From the NCBI GenBank assembly GCA_910579085.1, contig CAJTRU010000025.1, positions 10,921 to 49,487 of the forward strand: a stretch of 38,567 bases of DNA, in the 5' to 3' direction. The position numbers were made by a program, and so were the translations under genes. Of this stretch, positions 31,380 through 38,567 are shown piece by piece. Every line of letters starts with the position of its first letter. The first letter of the stretch is position 1. The notes below the pieces were generated by a model, which saw only the letters and a list, made by a program, of their open reading frames with translations, was not told the origin of the DNA and made no database searches. This DNA comes from an uncultured Lachnospiraceae bacterium (GTDB taxonomy: Bacteria; Bacillota; Clostridia; Lachnospirales; Lachnospiraceae).

Positions 31380-32165
31380 TTACCATTCATTTATAAAAGG
31401 CCCTTGTATATTCCACCATTCCTCATAATGCTTTGTATAGGCAGATAAAATCTCTGGAATATTTTCTGGTGGGATATATGTTGATATTTCTTTAAATTTA
31501 TCTACAAAAATATCTGCATCACATTCATTTTGTGACATTGCAAGTTTTTTACCAAGTACAGTAAATTCCGCAGTCTGCTGTGATATTTGCTGTACTTGTT
31601 CTTCAAGGCGTCTGTTACATGCAAAAAGAATTTCATTTTCCTGAAGGATAATTCTGTACAGGCTATATATAATCTCACCTATAACATGAATTTTCATATA
31701 ACCATCAATAGGACAGCTTTTTAGGAAATAGAAATAATTAAGCCAGAAATTTGAATAAAATGATAACATTTTTTCTTCTTTTAAACTTTTCTGGAATATT
31801 GGTATTCTTGCAACAATTTCGTCAATCTCTGGGTCGTGGCTGAATAATACTTTTGAACCAAGAAAAGCATTTCTTGCTGGTTCACTTCCATTCTCCGCAG
31901 TTTCTTTTAAAATCTGCTTTGTTTTGTACTTAATATCAAAATAACCGCCTTCATAAGTACACATACCATTGATTGTTTCAGCAGTATTATTTGCAGCAAG
32001 TTTTGCCTGGTATACATCGTCTGGTACAATTATTATGGCATCAAGGTCTGAATCTGGCCTTGCATTTCCCTTTGCAACAGAACCTCCAAAAACAAGCGCA
32101 ATTACATTCTGCTTGTAAAAGAATTCTTTCATTATTTGTAATGAGTCTGAATGATGTTTATACAT
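31380..32165 (-). CDS. Nucleotidyltransferase-domain protein (left-arm copy)
   Basis: A 261-residue protein with the classical nucleotidyltransferase motif: LVFGGSVAKGNARPDSDLDAIIIV, where G28-S29 bind nucleotide phosphate and D40/D42 bind metal. The rest is helical (FYSNFWLNYFYFLKSCPIDG, HVIGEIIYSLYRIILQENEI), resembling aminoglycoside/lincosamide nucleotidyltransferases and MNT-type antitoxins with a substrate-binding C-terminal domain. Its length favours a resistance-type enzyme over the short MNT antitoxins. It converges on the kinase-like gene (11 bp between stops). AAGAGGT precedes the start. The substrate is not decided. Confidence 0.75.
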   Translation of the reverse strand: MYKHHSDSLQIMKEFFYKQNVIALVFGGSVAKGNARPDSDLDAIIIVPDDVYQAKLAANNTAETINGMCTYEGGYFDIKYKTKQILKETAENGSEPARNAFLGSKVLFSHDPEIDEIVARIPIFQKSLKEEKMLSFYSNFWLNYFYFLKSCPIDGYMKIHVIGEIIYSLYRIILQENEILFACNRRLEEQVQQISQQTAEFTVLGKKLAMSQNECDADIFVDKFKEISTYIPPENIPEILSAYTKHYEEWWNIQGPFINEW

Positions 32166-32275
32166 TTTTACCTCTTATTTTCCATATATTTGTTTTTTGC
32201 TATACTTACGTAATATTTTATAGTAATATCCCCTCCTTATATATTAAACATGACCAGCTAAAAGATGTTATATGG

Positions 32276-32304
32276 ATTATACCACTTTAAATAACCAGCT
32301 ACAA
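32276..32304 (-). promoter_or_regulatory. Promoter of the nucleotidyltransferase gene (left arm)
   Basis: On the minus strand TTGTAG (32299-32304), 17-bp spacer, TATAAT (32276-32281). The -35 element ends only 8 bp from the centre of the palindrome. Confidence 0.65.
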
Positions 32305-32306
32305 TA

Positions 32307-32318
32307 CAATTATAATTG
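32307..32318. repeat. Centre of the giant palindrome
   Basis: CAATTATAATTG; the axis lies between 32312 and 32313. There is no spacer at all between the arms, and the sequence can pair without interruption outward from here in both directions. Confidence 0.95.
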
Positions 32319-32320
32319 TA

Positions 32321-32349
32321 TTGTAGCTGGTTATTTAAAGTGGTATAAT
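32321..32349 (+). promoter_or_regulatory. Promoter of the nucleotidyltransferase gene (right arm)
   Basis: Mirror of 32276-32304: TTGTAG at 32321-32326, 17-bp spacer, TATAAT at 32344-32349. If the palindrome is real, two identical promoters would fire outward with their -35 elements 16 bp apart. Confidence 0.6.
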
Positions 32350-32397
32350 CCATATAACATCTTTTAGCTGGTCATGTTTAATATATAAGGAGGGGAT

Positions 32398-32457
32398 ATT
32401 ACTATAAAATATTACGTAAGTATAGCAAAAAACAAATATATGGAAAATAAGAGGTAA
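32398..32457 (+). other. 19-codon open stretch ahead of the nucleotidyltransferase gene, no standard start
   Basis: A strong ribosome-site-like TAAGGAGGGG (32386-32395) is followed not by ATG but by ATT at 32398, which opens a frame ITIKYYVSIAKNKYMENKR ending at TAA 32455-32457, two bases before the nucleotidyltransferase ATG at 32460. ATT is a rare initiator. It may be a leader peptide, a decayed gene end, or chance. The mirror copy lies at 32168-32227 on the minus strand. Confidence 0.3.
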
Positions 32458-32459
32458 AA

Positions 32460-33245
32460 ATGTATAAACATCATTCAGACTCATTACAAATAATGAAAGA
32501 ATTCTTTTACAAGCAGAATGTAATTGCGCTTGTTTTTGGAGGTTCTGTTGCAAAGGGAAATGCAAGGCCAGATTCAGACCTTGATGCCATAATAATTGTA
32601 CCAGACGATGTATACCAGGCAAAACTTGCTGCAAATAATACTGCTGAAACAATCAATGGTATGTGTACTTATGAAGGCGGTTATTTTGATATTAAGTACA
32701 AAACAAAGCAGATTTTAAAAGAAACTGCGGAGAATGGAAGTGAACCAGCAAGAAATGCTTTTCTTGGTTCAAAAGTATTATTCAGCCACGACCCAGAGAT
32801 TGACGAAATTGTTGCAAGAATACCAATATTCCAGAAAAGTTTAAAAGAAGAAAAAATGTTATCATTTTATTCAAATTTCTGGCTTAATTATTTCTATTTC
32901 CTAAAAAGCTGTCCTATTGATGGTTATATGAAAATTCATGTTATAGGTGAGATTATATATAGCCTGTACAGAATTATCCTTCAGGAAAATGAAATTCTTT
33001 TTGCATGTAACAGACGCCTTGAAGAACAAGTACAGCAAATATCACAGCAGACTGCGGAATTTACTGTACTTGGTAAAAAACTTGCAATGTCACAAAATGA
33101 ATGTGATGCAGATATTTTTGTAGATAAATTTAAAGAAATATCAACATATATCCCACCAGAAAATATTCCAGAGATTTTATCTGCCTATACAAAGCATTAT
33201 GAGGAATGGTGGAATATACAAGGGCCTTTTATAAATGAATGGTAA
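32460..33245 (+). CDS. Nucleotidyltransferase-domain protein (right-arm copy)
   Basis: Identical to the minus-strand gene at 31380-32165, with the same GGSVAKGNARPDSDLD catalytic motif, promoter and ribosome site. Its independent existence depends on the palindrome being real. See the left-arm entry for function. Confidence 0.5.
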   Translation: MYKHHSDSLQIMKEFFYKQNVIALVFGGSVAKGNARPDSDLDAIIIVPDDVYQAKLAANNTAETINGMCTYEGGYFDIKYKTKQILKETAENGSEPARNAFLGSKVLFSHDPEIDEIVARIPIFQKSLKEEKMLSFYSNFWLNYFYFLKSCPIDGYMKIHVIGEIIYSLYRIILQENEILFACNRRLEEQVQQISQQTAEFTVLGKKLAMSQNECDADIFVDKFKEISTYIPPENIPEILSAYTKHYEEWWNIQGPFINEW

Positions 33246-33256
33246 ATTTTTTAACC

Positions 33257-34069
33257 TTATAAAAAAGAAATTATATCTTCTATTTTATAATTTTTGCTTG
33301 GAATTATAATTGTGCTGTTGCCAGTTATTTCATTAATAATCCTGCGTTCAATCCTGCGTCTTCTTTCCAGATGGCAGACAAGCATATCTATACCGCTGTC
33401 TGCCATTATATTACCTTTGCTATTAGCATTATTTTTCACATACGGTGAATTTTCCAGATACTGCATCATTACAGGAAACCACACTTCGTTTCCGTGCTGG
33501 TCTGTCCTTTCTTTCTTTATATTGAGAATTGCCTCCCTGATATTAGTTACATCAATATAAAACATTATAAAGTCTTTATTCTTCAGTATGCTAAAAACCT
33601 CTTTATAAAATTTTACAATTTCATCTTCTGGCATCTGGTAGAAAAGCATCAGGCACTCTACTGTATTTTGTAAAAACGAACATTCAAAAATATTTCCATT
33701 CCCTTTAAAATTTTTATATCTTTTCAAAATAATATTACGGAAATCCTTATATGGAATATTTCCATTATATATCTCATACTTTTCCATATATTTATGGAAA
33801 CCCTCTTTATCTGTTAAAATATGTGTGTAATCTATAATTTTCCTATCACCCTCATTTACAGTGTGCTCCTTTAGCTCATTGCATAATCCAGGATATCTAT
33901 TGCAGGTATTATTATATTGTTCCTCTGTCATATAACTGCACCATGCAAGTTCCACTGGAGAAATATCACCTTCATAATACACTTTGTATTGTGGCATATG
34001 CTTGTGAAGATTATTAAGCAGTGTGCTTTTCCCTGCTCCTTGAAGCCCTTCTATAAATATATTTTTCAT
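33257..34069 (-). CDS. P-loop kinase-like protein (right-arm copy)
   Basis: Identical to the gene at 30556-31368, including the GLQGAGKST nucleotide-binding loop. It lies 24 bp after the mirrored ABC-F gene. Probably an image of the left-arm gene. Confidence 0.5.
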   Translation of the reverse strand: MKNIFIEGLQGAGKSTLLNNLHKHMPQYKVYYEGDISPVELAWCSYMTEEQYNNTCNRYPGLCNELKEHTVNEGDRKIIDYTHILTDKEGFHKYMEKYEIYNGNIPYKDFRNIILKRYKNFKGNGNIFECSFLQNTVECLMLFYQMPEDEIVKFYKEVFSILKNKDFIMFYIDVTNIREAILNIKKERTDQHGNEVWFPVMMQYLENSPYVKNNANSKGNIMADSGIDMLVCHLERRRRIERRIINEITGNSTIIIPSKNYKIEDIISFL

Positions 34070-34093
34070 AATCCTTTTTTCTCCTTCCAGTTC

Positions 34094-35611
34094 TCAGATG
34101 TTAATAACTCTTGTTGCAATTTTTTCCTGGAAACGTATATCATGTTCAACTAATATCATGGACGGGTTAAATTTTAGCAACAGTTCTTCTAACTGCATCC
34201 TTGTAAATATATCAATATAATTTAATGGTTCATCCCATATATACAAATGTGCTGGCGTCATAAGACTTGATGCTATAAGGACTTTCTTTTTCTGCCCTTC
34301 TGAATAATCTTCAAATGGCTTAACAAACTGGACACGCTCCAAATCAAGCTGCCTTAAAAGGGCACAGAATAAACTTTCATCCAGCCCTCTCTTTGTACAG
34401 AATTCCTTTATATTCCCTTTTAAAAAGCTTGTATCCTGGTTAATATATGAAATTACAAGCCCTGCCCCTGCGCTAATCTGTCCGCTGCTAATAATGCCAT
34501 AATCCTGTTTATTGCTGGCACTAAGAACAGCCTTTATAAAACTTGTTTTTCCACAGCCATTTTTACCATGCAAAAACACCCTTTCCCCCTGCTCTAGTTT
34601 AAAGTTAAAATCTTTAAGCAATGGTTTTTCTTCTGTATATCCCAGTGTAAAATCTTTTGCAGACACAAGTATTTCTTTATGGTACACAAGCGGTTTTATT
34701 TTAAGTCCAACAGGATTTTCTATATCTTTTAACAGTCCTTCCTTTTCTTTTATTTCTCTTTCTATTCTTTGCTCATAATTTTTAATCCGCTTTTCCATTT
34801 TTTTGGTTTTAGCACCAATATAAGCCCTTGTTCCCATTGAACGGTCATGCTCTTTTATTGGGTCATAACCAATCTTAGTGCTTTCATTCTTATTTGCCCA
34901 CTGGCGGCTCTGTTTTATAGATTTCTCAAGAGCTGAAATTTCCTGCAAATGTTTTTTATTCTCCATCCGTGAAAAATTGTCTTTCTTCATTTTGTTATCC
35001 CACCAGCTTGAAAAATTGCCACTCTGTACTTCAATAGACTGGCGGTTAAGCACAAGAACATGGTCTGTACATGCATCCAGCAAATCCCTGTCATGCGAAA
35101 CCAGTATAAATCCCTTTTTCTGGCATAAATATTTTTTAACTGTTTCCCTTGCATCATGGTCAAGATGGTCTGTTGGCTCATCTACAAGCAGAAAATCATT
35201 TTCCCCTGAAAAGAGAAGCGCAAGCATTACCTTTGTACGCTCCCCGTTACTTAAAGAAGCAAATGGGCGGTACAATACTTCAGCAGAAACGTTTAGCTTA
35301 TCCAGTTCGCAAATAACCCTCCACTCTTCACATCCAGGCTTTAATTCTTCCATAAAACCTGAAGCACACATTCCAAGCATATTATCACTAATTTTATACG
35401 GGAAATAACCTGTTGGCACTGGCACATTAATGCTCCCTTTATATTCATATTTGCCTTGCAGCAGATTTAAAAATGTCGTCTTTCCCTTTCCATTCCTGCC
35501 AATAAAAGCCAGTTTCCAGTCTGTATCTATTGTAAATGATACATCTTCAAACACATTATCAAAACTTCCTTCATAACAAAATGTAAGATTTGTTACACTT
35601 ATTCTTGCCAT
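34094..35611 (-). CDS. Lsa-type ABC-F protein (right-arm copy)
   Basis: Identical to the gene at 29014-30531, both ATPase domains intact. If real, the cell would carry two identical resistance-type genes in opposite orientation, which would be unstable; this favours an artefact. Confidence 0.5.
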   Translation of the reverse strand: MARISVTNLTFCYEGSFDNVFEDVSFTIDTDWKLAFIGRNGKGKTTFLNLLQGKYEYKGSINVPVPTGYFPYKISDNMLGMCASGFMEELKPGCEEWRVICELDKLNVSAEVLYRPFASLSNGERTKVMLALLFSGENDFLLVDEPTDHLDHDARETVKKYLCQKKGFILVSHDRDLLDACTDHVLVLNRQSIEVQSGNFSSWWDNKMKKDNFSRMENKKHLQEISALEKSIKQSRQWANKNESTKIGYDPIKEHDRSMGTRAYIGAKTKKMEKRIKNYEQRIEREIKEKEGLLKDIENPVGLKIKPLVYHKEILVSAKDFTLGYTEEKPLLKDFNFKLEQGERVFLHGKNGCGKTSFIKAVLSASNKQDYGIISSGQISAGAGLVISYINQDTSFLKGNIKEFCTKRGLDESLFCALLRQLDLERVQFVKPFEDYSEGQKKKVLIASSLMTPAHLYIWDEPLNYIDIFTRMQLEELLLKFNPSMILVEHDIRFQEKIATRVINI

Positions 35612-35639
35612 ATATTAAAACCTCCCTAAATAAATAAGA

Positions 35640-36089
35640 ACAAAGCGGACAAGTCCGTTTCAACTCCCTAAATCCTTCACTCATGAGTGACTTGGACGGT
35701 TTGCTGCGCTGAGTGCGGCCGCTTTAGCGGCATCTTCCTGACGCACGAATGCGCATATTATTTTTACTTTATAGGAAGCACTTTCCTATAAAGTAAAAAA
35801 GAACCACTGTTGCCAAGTGGTTCTGGTTTCCCATTATTCATCCCCTGATATATTGTGTAATATTAGCAATATATAAAACCTGTTTAATATCCAGTATTTA
35901 CAACCAAAAAAAGAGGGGTTATGAGAAACATAATCCACTTTTGGCAACATGAATAAACAGAAAGCCTGAACGCTTCTGCTCCTAAAATAACTATCATGTT
36001 TCAAAAGTAAATTATTTCCTCATTCTTCCACCTCTTCCTATAGTCTTTAAATTTATATGGATTATAACATACCGTCATACTTTATGCAA
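35640..36089 (-). promoter_or_regulatory. Mirrored ABC-F leader with attenuator (right arm)
   Basis: Reverse complement of the left-arm leader. Promoter at 36061-36089, MRK reading frame at 36012-36023, antiterminator segment at 35935-35949, intrinsic terminator at 35795-35824, 17-bp hairpin at 35761-35799 and GC-rich element at 35640-35759. Confidence 0.5.
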
Positions 36090-36237
36090 GCCTGTATTTT
36101 AATTCCAGGATTTTTAATATAATAACACATTGTGCAAAAGCCTGCAAACCAAATGGTATTCCCAATACACATTACATGCAGACATACAATTATTTCAATG
36201 TGCACAATGTAAGAAATTAACCAGTGGCATAATTTTT

Positions 36238-36996
36238 CTAACCCAGTTTTCCATACTCCTCATCTGGAACTGGTTCAAGCCACTCATTACCTGTTTCTTC
36301 ACCAGTGGCTTCAACTGCAAGATGTGAAAACCATGAGTTTGGTGCGGCACCATGCCAGTGTTTTACATTAGCTGGAATATTAATAACACTTCCTGGTGTC
36401 ATCTCTATTGTATCTTTGCCCCATTCCTGGTAATAGCCTCTGCCACCAACGCACAGCAGGATTTGGCCTCCACCGCTTTTTGCCTTATGTATATGCCAGT
36501 TATTGCGGCATCCTGGTTCAAATGTAACATTATAAACAGGCACTTGCTCTGTTGACACTGGTGCTAGGTAACTCTGTCCTGTAAAATATTCTGCGAATGC
36601 ATCATTTGGTTCACCAACTGGAAAAAATATGCTTTCCTGGTATTTCTCTTTTTCTCCTTGTGCTGTTTCATTACTATCCCATACATCCTTTGCCATACGG
36701 AACACTGCCCATCCCTTTGGCCATCCAGTATACATTGCAACATGTGTAATAACCGCAGCAATTTCTTCCTTAGACACACCATGTTTCTTTGCATTTTCTA
36801 AATGGTAAACAAGTGATGAATCTGTAATCCCTGATGCCATTAATGAAACAATTGTAATTATACATCTGGTCTTTACATTAATTGCATTATCATTCCATAC
36901 CTCACCAAACAGCACATCATCATTTAAGTGTGCAAACATTGGTGCAAATTCCCCAAGACTGTCCCTTCCAGCCGTCTGTACTATTTTTTTGCCCAT
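36238..36996 (-). CDS. CMD-like/cupin fusion protein (right-arm copy)
   Basis: Identical to the gene at 27629-28387, with start at 36996 by the same TGGAGG ribosome site. Probably an image of the left-arm gene. Confidence 0.5.
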   Translation of the reverse strand: MGKKIVQTAGRDSLGEFAPMFAHLNDDVLFGEVWNDNAINVKTRCIITIVSLMASGITDSSLVYHLENAKKHGVSKEEIAAVITHVAMYTGWPKGWAVFRMAKDVWDSNETAQGEKEKYQESIFFPVGEPNDAFAEYFTGQSYLAPVSTEQVPVYNVTFEPGCRNNWHIHKAKSGGGQILLCVGGRGYYQEWGKDTIEMTPGSVINIPANVKHWHGAAPNSWFSHLAVEATGEETGNEWLEPVPDEEYGKLG

Positions 36997-37166
36997 AATT
37001 ATCCTCCATAAATATTTATAAATTTTTAAAATAATTATATAATAAGTATACTGCAATATCAATTGTGCATAAATAACTATCTTCCAGTTATAGTATTTAC
37101 TTTGTTTTTATGCCATGTTTTTTGTGGTTTGGCCAGGAAACAGCAGGTTCCCAGTGTTCCCATTAT

Positions 37167-37886
37167 CTATTTACTAAAGGAAACTTCCACATCCCCTTTT
37201 CCCAGTTCTCTTGCAAGACCTGATGGATTTTTTATATATCCAATTTTTGTATATGTATAATTGCTCTGGAATGTTTCATAGAACAGCACAATGCAGTTAT
37301 TACCATATAACATTATATCTCCTGTATTAATAGTACCTGCTTTTCCCTTGTCTTCTGTAAATGTTTTATTCATATAATAGAACTTCTCATTGCCATTTAA
37401 TTCACTCATTTTGATTTTTATAGGAAGCATCCCATAAAATTCTTTTGCAGCGTCTGTATTATATGCTTCCGCATCAAATTCCTTTTCATTTACAATAATC
37501 TTAAAAGACTGCAATTTGCTGTCCTCCTTTGGTTTTACCTTTACTCTTACTATAAATTTCTTCTTTTCCCTGCTATCTTTAGCAGTTTTATAGTAAACGT
37601 TTATATTAACCTTACAAATCCCTGTATTTTTTGCTGTTATTTTTCCTTTTTTATTTGCAACTACCACATGTTTATCTGTACTGGAATATTTTATTTGCAT
37701 TATATTGCTTCCAGTAATTTTTATCTGGGAACTGCTGCCCTTTTCCATATCCAGATTTTTCCTGCTTACGAGCACTGGTATATCCCCGCCAGGTTTTGCA
37801 AGTACATTGCCTGCCGCCAGCCCCATGCCAGCAATAACTAGAATTATTGCAAACTGTATTATAGTAATCCTGTTTCTTCTTACCAT
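37167..37886 (-). CDS. Exported Big_2-like/cyclophilin-like protein (right-arm copy)
   Basis: Identical to the gene at 26739-27458. Same signal segment, Ig-like domain and cyclophilin-like domain. Probably an image of the left-arm gene. Confidence 0.5.
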   Translation of the reverse strand: MVRRNRITIIQFAIILVIAGMGLAAGNVLAKPGGDIPVLVSRKNLDMEKGSSSQIKITGSNIMQIKYSSTDKHVVVANKKGKITAKNTGICKVNINVYYKTAKDSREKKKFIVRVKVKPKEDSKLQSFKIIVNEKEFDAEAYNTDAAKEFYGMLPIKIKMSELNGNEKFYYMNKTFTEDKGKAGTINTGDIMLYGNNCIVLFYETFQSNYTYTKIGYIKNPSGLARELGKGDVEVSFSK

Positions 37887-37907
37887 CCTTATTCTCCTTT
37901 TCTGCCA

Positions 37908-38516
37908 TTATATATTTTTTGTTATAAGGAAGTAAACTTCAACACCCCAGCTATCATCCCTGTTTTCTTTATAGGCATTTTGTACAAGTTCTGTAATATT
38001 ATCTGTATTTTGAAAATACCCAACTGGTACTGCCGTAATACTTGCATCTGGCACATCTTTAAAGTAAAGCCTTAACTGCCCGTCACTAAACAGATAAAGC
38101 CCGCCTGCTTTTATTTGTGAAATTTCTTTTTCACCATCCCTTGTATAACTGCCCCTGATATCTTGTGCAACATATCCGCCATCTTCTTCATAAGTATATG
38201 CCGGGAAACGCATTTCCTCTTCGGAAAGATATCCTAAAATTGTTTCTGAAGCCGCATTATTATACATATCTATTATGTATCCTGTATCATCATTTAAACC
38301 AATTTTAGCAGTAACAGCACCACTTATTACCCCGCTGTTTTCTTTGTTAGCATTATTGTCTGTGCTGTTGTCTGTACTATTATTGTTATCTGCTCCTTCT
38401 GGATTAACTACATCTTCTGGTGGTGCTTCTGCATATTTTTCACTATTACCACATCCCGCCATGCTAACTACAGATATACACATAATAATTGTTAACAGAA
38501 ATTTTTTAATACTCAT
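37908..38516 (-). CDS. Lipoprotein with cyclophilin-like domain (right-arm copy)
   Basis: Identical to the gene at 26109-26717; complete, with its start at 38516. Only 51 bp of upstream sequence remain before the window ends, so most of the upstream hairpin cluster is cut off. Confidence 0.5.
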   Translation of the reverse strand: MSIKKFLLTIIMCISVVSMAGCGNSEKYAEAPPEDVVNPEGADNNNSTDNSTDNNANKENSGVISGAVTAKIGLNDDTGYIIDMYNNAASETILGYLSEEEMRFPAYTYEEDGGYVAQDIRGSYTRDGEKEISQIKAGGLYLFSDGQLRLYFKDVPDASITAVPVGYFQNTDNITELVQNAYKENRDDSWGVEVYFLITKNI

Positions 38517-38567
38517 AATTTCCCTCATTTCTGCGCTGCCTTTTGCGCATAATGCAATGTTTGTGTC

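Larger units (their letters stand above)
26058..32312 (+). repeat. Left arm of the 6,255-bp inverted repeat
   Basis: Every position n in this arm corresponds to position 64625-n on the other strand of the right arm. All translated genes in the two arms are identical, as are the intergenic stretches I compared. This arm continues smoothly into unique sequence on its left, so it is the more trustworthy copy. Confidence 0.95.
32313..38567 (-). repeat. Right arm of the 6,255-bp inverted repeat (reverse complement of 26058-32312)
   Basis: The whole segment to the end of the window repeats the left arm in reverse. The window ends while still inside the arm. The last nine bases, GTTTGTGTC, are also a direct match to 26041-26049, because a short hairpin exists there in the left arm. 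Treat genes in this arm as probable duplicates created by fold-back until shown to be real. Confidence 0.95.

Noticed and set aside
32307..32318. Confident call of a hairpin telomere
   Set aside because: Only the symmetry fits; no protelomerase or linear-plasmid gene is present, and an assembly fold-back explains the data more simply.
32313..38567. A second, independent set of six genes on the minus strand (and one on the plus strand)
   Set aside because: They are an exact reverse image of the left arm, so counting them as paralogues or gene amplification is not justified without read evidence.

Overview
The window reads as low-GC, AT-biased DNA from a Clostridia-type Firmicute. A gut Lachnospiraceae relative is most likely, because of the combination of RlmD-type methyltransferase with its repeated tail module, KilA-N protein, LytTR two-component/ABC operon, DUF3737, a cyclophilin-like/CMD-cupin cluster and an Lsa-type ABC-F. 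This is inference from gene families; no rRNA or species marker is present. No tRNA, rRNA, CRISPR array, transposase or integrase was recognised.

Layout. (1) 1-1955: AT-rich leader and an rlmD-like 23S rRNA methyltransferase. (2) 1914-4386: a decayed accessory patch bounded by two ~91% identical 164-bp copies of a module made of the RlmD C-terminal tail and following sequence. It holds a frameshifted small gene, an intact KilA-N gene and a broken unknown gene that runs into the second copy. (3) 4387-10090: LytTR response regulator, GHKL sensor kinase, then an ABC ATPase, an FtsX-type permease and a small unknown protein, resembling antimicrobial-peptide sensing/efflux operons. (4) 10091-14758: gene remnants, including a strongly decayed third relative of the tail module, then two SAM methyltransferases, a DUF4357 remnant, an HNH protein, a GNAT and a small unknown protein. 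(5) 14843-19802: a secreted CotH-like protein (minus strand) and a coupled pair, a lipoprotein Ntn-type amide hydrolase and a PaaK-like adenylate-forming ligase. (6) 19878-25939: DUF3737, two related small helical proteins, LysE-type exporter, LysR regulator and a second ABC ATPase/permease pair. (7) 26058-32312: two cyclophilin-like secreted proteins, a CMD-cupin protein, an Lsa-type ABC-F behind an attenuator-like leader, a P-loop kinase-like protein and a nucleotidyltransferase.

From 32313 to the end (38567) the sequence is the reverse complement of 26058-32312, with no spacer and no difference seen at the places I compared. The window therefore ends in a 12.5-kb perfect palindrome. An assembly or amplification fold-back is the simplest explanation; read-through of a hairpin DNA end or a real very recent inverted duplication are alternatives. 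Genes in the right arm should not be counted as extra copies until this is settled.

The points most worth following are: the attenuator with a three-codon reading frame and a matching antiterminator in front of the ABC-F; the use of an rlmD tail module as a repeated boundary of exchangeable genes; and the palindrome with its centre a few bases upstream of the nucleotidyltransferase promoter.
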